Positions 62,216 through 64,000 of a stretch of DNA of 64,000 bases are shown piece after piece. This DNA comes from Pseudomonadales bacterium (GTDB lineage: Bacteria; Pseudomonadota; Gammaproteobacteria; Pseudomonadales; Pseudohongiellaceae). The notes beneath the pieces are model-generated. The model searched no databases. It was not told the DNA's origin and saw only the letters and a list, made by a program, of their open reading frames with translations. The stretch covers positions 682,001 to 746,000 of the forward strand of contig WLWQ01000003.1 of NCBI GenBank assembly GCA_012103535.1, read 5' to 3'. The position numbers and the translations under genes were made by a program. Within the stretch, counting starts at the first letter, position 1. Every line of letters starts with the position of its first letter.

Positions 62216-63244
62216 CTATGAAAGAATAAAAAATGCGGCAGCAAATATGGCTAATCCAATTGAGGAGACGATGCCGTAGATAATAGTGACGGTAAAAAAT
62301 AAAACACCGGTTAGAAAGTAACCGCGCTCGAAATAGAATTTAAGACTCAGATACAAATAAAGAAACATCCAAATTAACAGAGCAATGCCAATGAAGTTAA
62401 ATGCGGCGCTGAGATAGGTAATCTGAGTGTCTTCGATAGCTCCCACAATGATCATTAGGAATATAATTACAAATAAGAACGCATGATTGTGCATTGTGAG
62501 AACTAGGTGTTCGATATAGTATTTTTTAGTGAATACAAAAAGAATTTTTTGCACTAGCGCCAGCACGGGCATCATCAACAAAATAAAGAATGTTAGGTAT
62601 TCAAGGGAATCTATTAGAAATTCTCTCGGCCCTTCAATTACCTCCTCGATATTCGCAATTATCTGTTCCGCCATGAAACGGCCCAGATTTTGATTGGTTT
62701 CTTCGGAAAAAAACGGGATTGCTAGCTGGCTGAACTGTTCCCGAATATTTTCCCGATTTTCTTCACTAAATGAATCTTCGTCATCAGGATCGATTTCTAA
62801 TTCTGTGTTGCCGACCGAAATCTGAAGTGTTGTATCTTCCGGGTCCTCCAGCGGGACTTCGGTTGTTTCTTCTGTTACGGCCGTGTCCTCATATATAACT
62901 TCCGACATATCCAATTGTAATGACTGAATTGACGAGACAATTCCGACAATTAGAAAAAACCCGATACTAATAATCAGAAACAACCGCAGCGGAGGGGTAT
63001 AGCTAATCCTCCGGCCGGCAAAAAATTCTTTCGTGAGATGACCAGGGCGGGTGAAAAGATAATAGATAGTCCGATACGCACGGCCATCCAACTCGAATGC
63101 GACTCTTAGAAATTCTTGCAAGAAATAGAGGAATGGGCGCCGTACTTCTTTATCTTCCTGCCCACATTTCGCGCAATAGACTCCCGCTAGCAGCTCACTG
63201 CAATTTAGGCAGTGTATTTCACTGGGTAAGGTGGACTCGGACAT
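62216..63244 (-). CDS. DUF3667 membrane protein with N-terminal zinc ribbon
   Basis: A 342-residue protein. The cytoplasmic N-terminus CLNCSELLAGVYCAKCGQ forms a four-Cys zinc ribbon. Then comes the DUF3667 start ELDGRAYRTIYYLFTRPGHLTKEFFAGRRISYTPPLRLFLIISI, including the first helix. A long acidic loop (EVIYEDTAVTEETTEVPLEDPEDT and on) probably lies outside the membrane. Four or five hydrophobic helices follow. The role of the family is not established. The gene begins near the start of the long non-coding stretch to the right. Confidence 0.85.
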   Translation of the reverse strand: MSESTLPSEIHCLNCSELLAGVYCAKCGQEDKEVRRPFLYFLQEFLRVAFELDGRAYRTIYYLFTRPGHLTKEFFAGRRISYTPPLRLFLIISIGFFLIVGIVSSIQSLQLDMSEVIYEDTAVTEETTEVPLEDPEDTTLQISVGNTELEIDPDDEDSFSEENRENIREQFSQLAIPFFSEETNQNLGRFMAEQIIANIEEVIEGPREFLIDSLEYLTFFILLMMPVLALVQKILFVFTKKYYIEHLVLTMHNHAFLFVIIFLMIIVGAIEDTQITYLSAAFNFIGIALLIWMFLYLYLSLKFYFERGYFLTGVLFFTVTIIYGIVSSIGLAIFAAAFFILS

Positions 63245-63404
63245 GGATGAACTCTACGCTTTCCTTCTGCGAATACTCTACCAGCTATCGACGCTAGCGG
63301 CAGCGGCATTAATTTGATATTGCATGGTGAAGGAAGCTTAAGCGAGTGTCCCTACCCTCTAAGGAAATGGCGATGACCTGATAGAGGGCGGGAAACTCAA
63401 GGAG

Positions 63405-63450
63405 CACCTGGGCACAGATTAAGAGGTGTGGAGGGGCTGTGCCTCAGGTG
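63405..63450. other. 13-bp hairpin with one bulge
   Basis: CACCTGGGCACAG (63405-63417) pairs with CTGTGCC-T-CAGGTG (63437-63450) over 13 bp with a single bulged T and a 19-nt purine-rich loop. There is no T run, so it is not an ordinary terminator. Confidence 0.55.
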
Positions 63451-63500
63451 ATTGCAATACGACATTAGACCATTATGCTGTGTTGCGGCTAAGACAATAC

Positions 63501-63514
63501 CACTATATATAGTG
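63501..63514. promoter_or_regulatory. Perfect 14-bp palindrome
   Basis: CACTATATATAGTG is a perfect palindrome of 14 bp, the type of site bound by a dimeric regulator. A related ACTATAT element recurs at 63611-63638. Confidence 0.35.
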
Positions 63515-63610
63515 AATCACAAGTTACAGTGACACTGTGGAAAAGCTGATTCAAAACCAACAAATCGGATGAATTCGAGACTTATCGTCGGATATTGTAG
63601 GGTCATCTCT

Positions 63611-63638
63611 ATATAGTAAAGCAAATACTTTACTATAT
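63611..63638. promoter_or_regulatory. 11-bp perfect inverted repeat
   Basis: ATATAGTAAAG (63611-63621) and CTTTACTATAT (63628-63638) are perfectly complementary with a 6-nt loop. The arms share the CTATATAGT core of the palindrome at 63501-63514, which suggests two related protein-binding sites or RNA hairpins. Confidence 0.4.
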
Positions 63639-63723
63639 TACTTAAAGCCGTATGTTCTAGCAAAATACGAATCCAGCAGTTTCAGATCCATAGCTGAATA
63701 ATGATTGATGTAAGTCAAGGGCG

Positions 63724-63859
63724 ACCATACCTTGCTATGGTGTCATTGCTCTACAGCAATGGGAGTGAACAAGCACTGCGTCCAGTTCGATACTCCATCA
63801 GCTAACAATTCTCAAGCAGGGAAGGGGTTGCCGGTTCGATTTAGGCAGCCCCTTTTTTT
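63724..63859 (+). ncRNA. Candidate structured small RNA
   Basis: Three hairpins follow one another: ACCATA/TATGGT (63724-63741), CATTGCT/AGCAATG (63744-63761, perfect 7 bp, CTAC loop), and GGAGT/ACTCC enclosing a 25-nt segment. The row ends in a strong terminator. No CDS lies upstream on this strand within 480 bp. A -10-like AATAAT at 63697-63702 may mark the promoter. It matches no RNA family I can name. Confidence 0.45.
63824..63859 (+). terminator. Strong terminator of the candidate RNA
   Basis: GGGGTTGCC (63824-63832) pairs with GGCAGCCCC (63844-63852), with one G-T, around an 11-nt loop and is followed by seven T residues (63853-63859). The loop contains GGTTCGATT, similar to a tRNA T-loop, but no tRNA can be folded here. 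Confidence 0.85.
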
Positions 63860-64000
63860 GTGCTCAAAATCTCCAAAATGTAATCCAAAAGCTGGTTCCC
63901 TGGAGTATCCTCTAAAGACCTGCGAAGATTTTTCGTTTCTATGAAAGATTTTTCCAGGCAAGGATTTCGATTTTTTTTACTGATTGAAATAATTTCGAAC

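Larger units (their letters stand above)
63245..64000. other. Long region without a convincing gene
   Basis: No credible CDS was found; the 70-codon frame at 63732-63944 has a composition unlike a protein and overlaps strong hairpins. The stretch instead contains the hairpin at 63405-63450, palindromes at 63501-63514 and 63611-63638, and a hairpin cluster with terminator at 63724-63859. After 63860 I see nothing I can identify. Confidence 0.6.

Noticed and set aside
63824..63859. tRNA or tmRNA 3' part because of GGTTCGATT
   Set aside because: The segment is the loop of a terminator; no acceptor, D or anticodon arm can be formed around it.
63245..63860. Retron or group II intron RNA
   Set aside because: Hairpins are suggestive, but no reverse transcriptase is in the window and no diagnostic core was recognised; cannot be claimed.
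63732..63944. 70-codon ORF
   Set aside because: It spans the terminator and hairpins and has no Shine-Dalgarno sequence or plausible protein composition.

Overview
The window looks like part of the chromosome of a free-living, aerobic, heterotrophic gammaproteobacterium, probably marine. The clues are a gammaproteobacterial-type malate synthase G, a TonB-dependent receptor, a PQQ dehydrogenase with its own cytochrome c, a DUF1592/DUF1552/ankyrin operon, and very many exported enzymes and beta-propellers with Sec or twin-arginine signals. I see no rRNA, tRNA, CRISPR array, transposase or prophage block. The taxonomic call is inference from gene content only.

Layout. 1-2970 (+): 3' end of an exported protein of unknown function, a CaiB-type CoA transferase, a crotonase-fold protein and an exported histidine phosphatase. 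2980-6653 (-): an aminotransferase and a TonB receptor with a very acidic insertion. 6867-12107 (+): SDR, a periplasmic tail-anchored protein with a predicted N-terminal His, HNH nuclease, EamA transporter and a large alpha/beta hydrolase. 12150-13015: a divergent SRPBCC/ArsR pair around a palindrome. 13012-17944: beta-helix lipoprotein, membrane-anchored small proteins, DUF4404, DUF6265, and a secreted lactonase-like metallo-hydrolase with a hydrolase. 17959-21178 (-): FMN reductase, Tat-type NHL propeller and Ycf46-like AAA ATPase. 21369-27388: dienelactone hydrolase; then (-) a Tat-exported enolase-superfamily enzyme, an anchored protein and a PD40 propeller; a 29-codon small membrane ORF; a lipoprotein pair. 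27573-32984 (+): metallo-hydrolase, esterase, a small membrane protein, glcB and a hypothetical. 33045-37533: a full paralogue of the gene cut at the left edge, an NHL propeller followed by an exported HpcH/HpaI aldolase, and an aminotransferase. 37638-39922 (+): compatible-solute ABC importer with permease and binding protein fused. 39926-45338: secreted metalloprotease, acetyltransferase, universal stress protein, a Cys-motif protein with a repetitive Lys/Glu tail, and a serine hydrolase. 45426-45684: a MITE-like inverted-repeat element. 45709-50916 (-): ankyrin, DUF1552, DUF1592. 51072-52045: a DUF2235 gene broken by a 5-bp duplication. 52079-53641: SMP-30 lactonase and SirB2. 53638-58138 (-): malonate importer MadL/MadM, a malonyl-CoA-synthetase-like ligase and a PyrD/PyrK-type fusion. 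58380-61318 (+): PQQ dehydrogenase, dihaem cytochrome c, DUF4920. 61398-63244: MscS channel and DUF3667. 63245-64000: no gene, but several strong inverted repeats and a good terminator, probably a structured RNA.

How the genes fit together. The recurrent theme is periplasmic or outer-face breakdown of small organic molecules (lactonases, enolase-superfamily enzyme, exported aldolase, PQQ dehydrogenase, hydrolases). Products would be imported and fed through CoA thioesters (CaiB, crotonase, malonyl-CoA) and glyoxylate (malate synthase). The most system-like units are the malonate operon with its odd flavoprotein, the possibly lanthanide-type PQQ dehydrogenase operon, the exported aldolase pair, and the non-coding elements at 15046-15092, 45426-45684 and 63405-63859.
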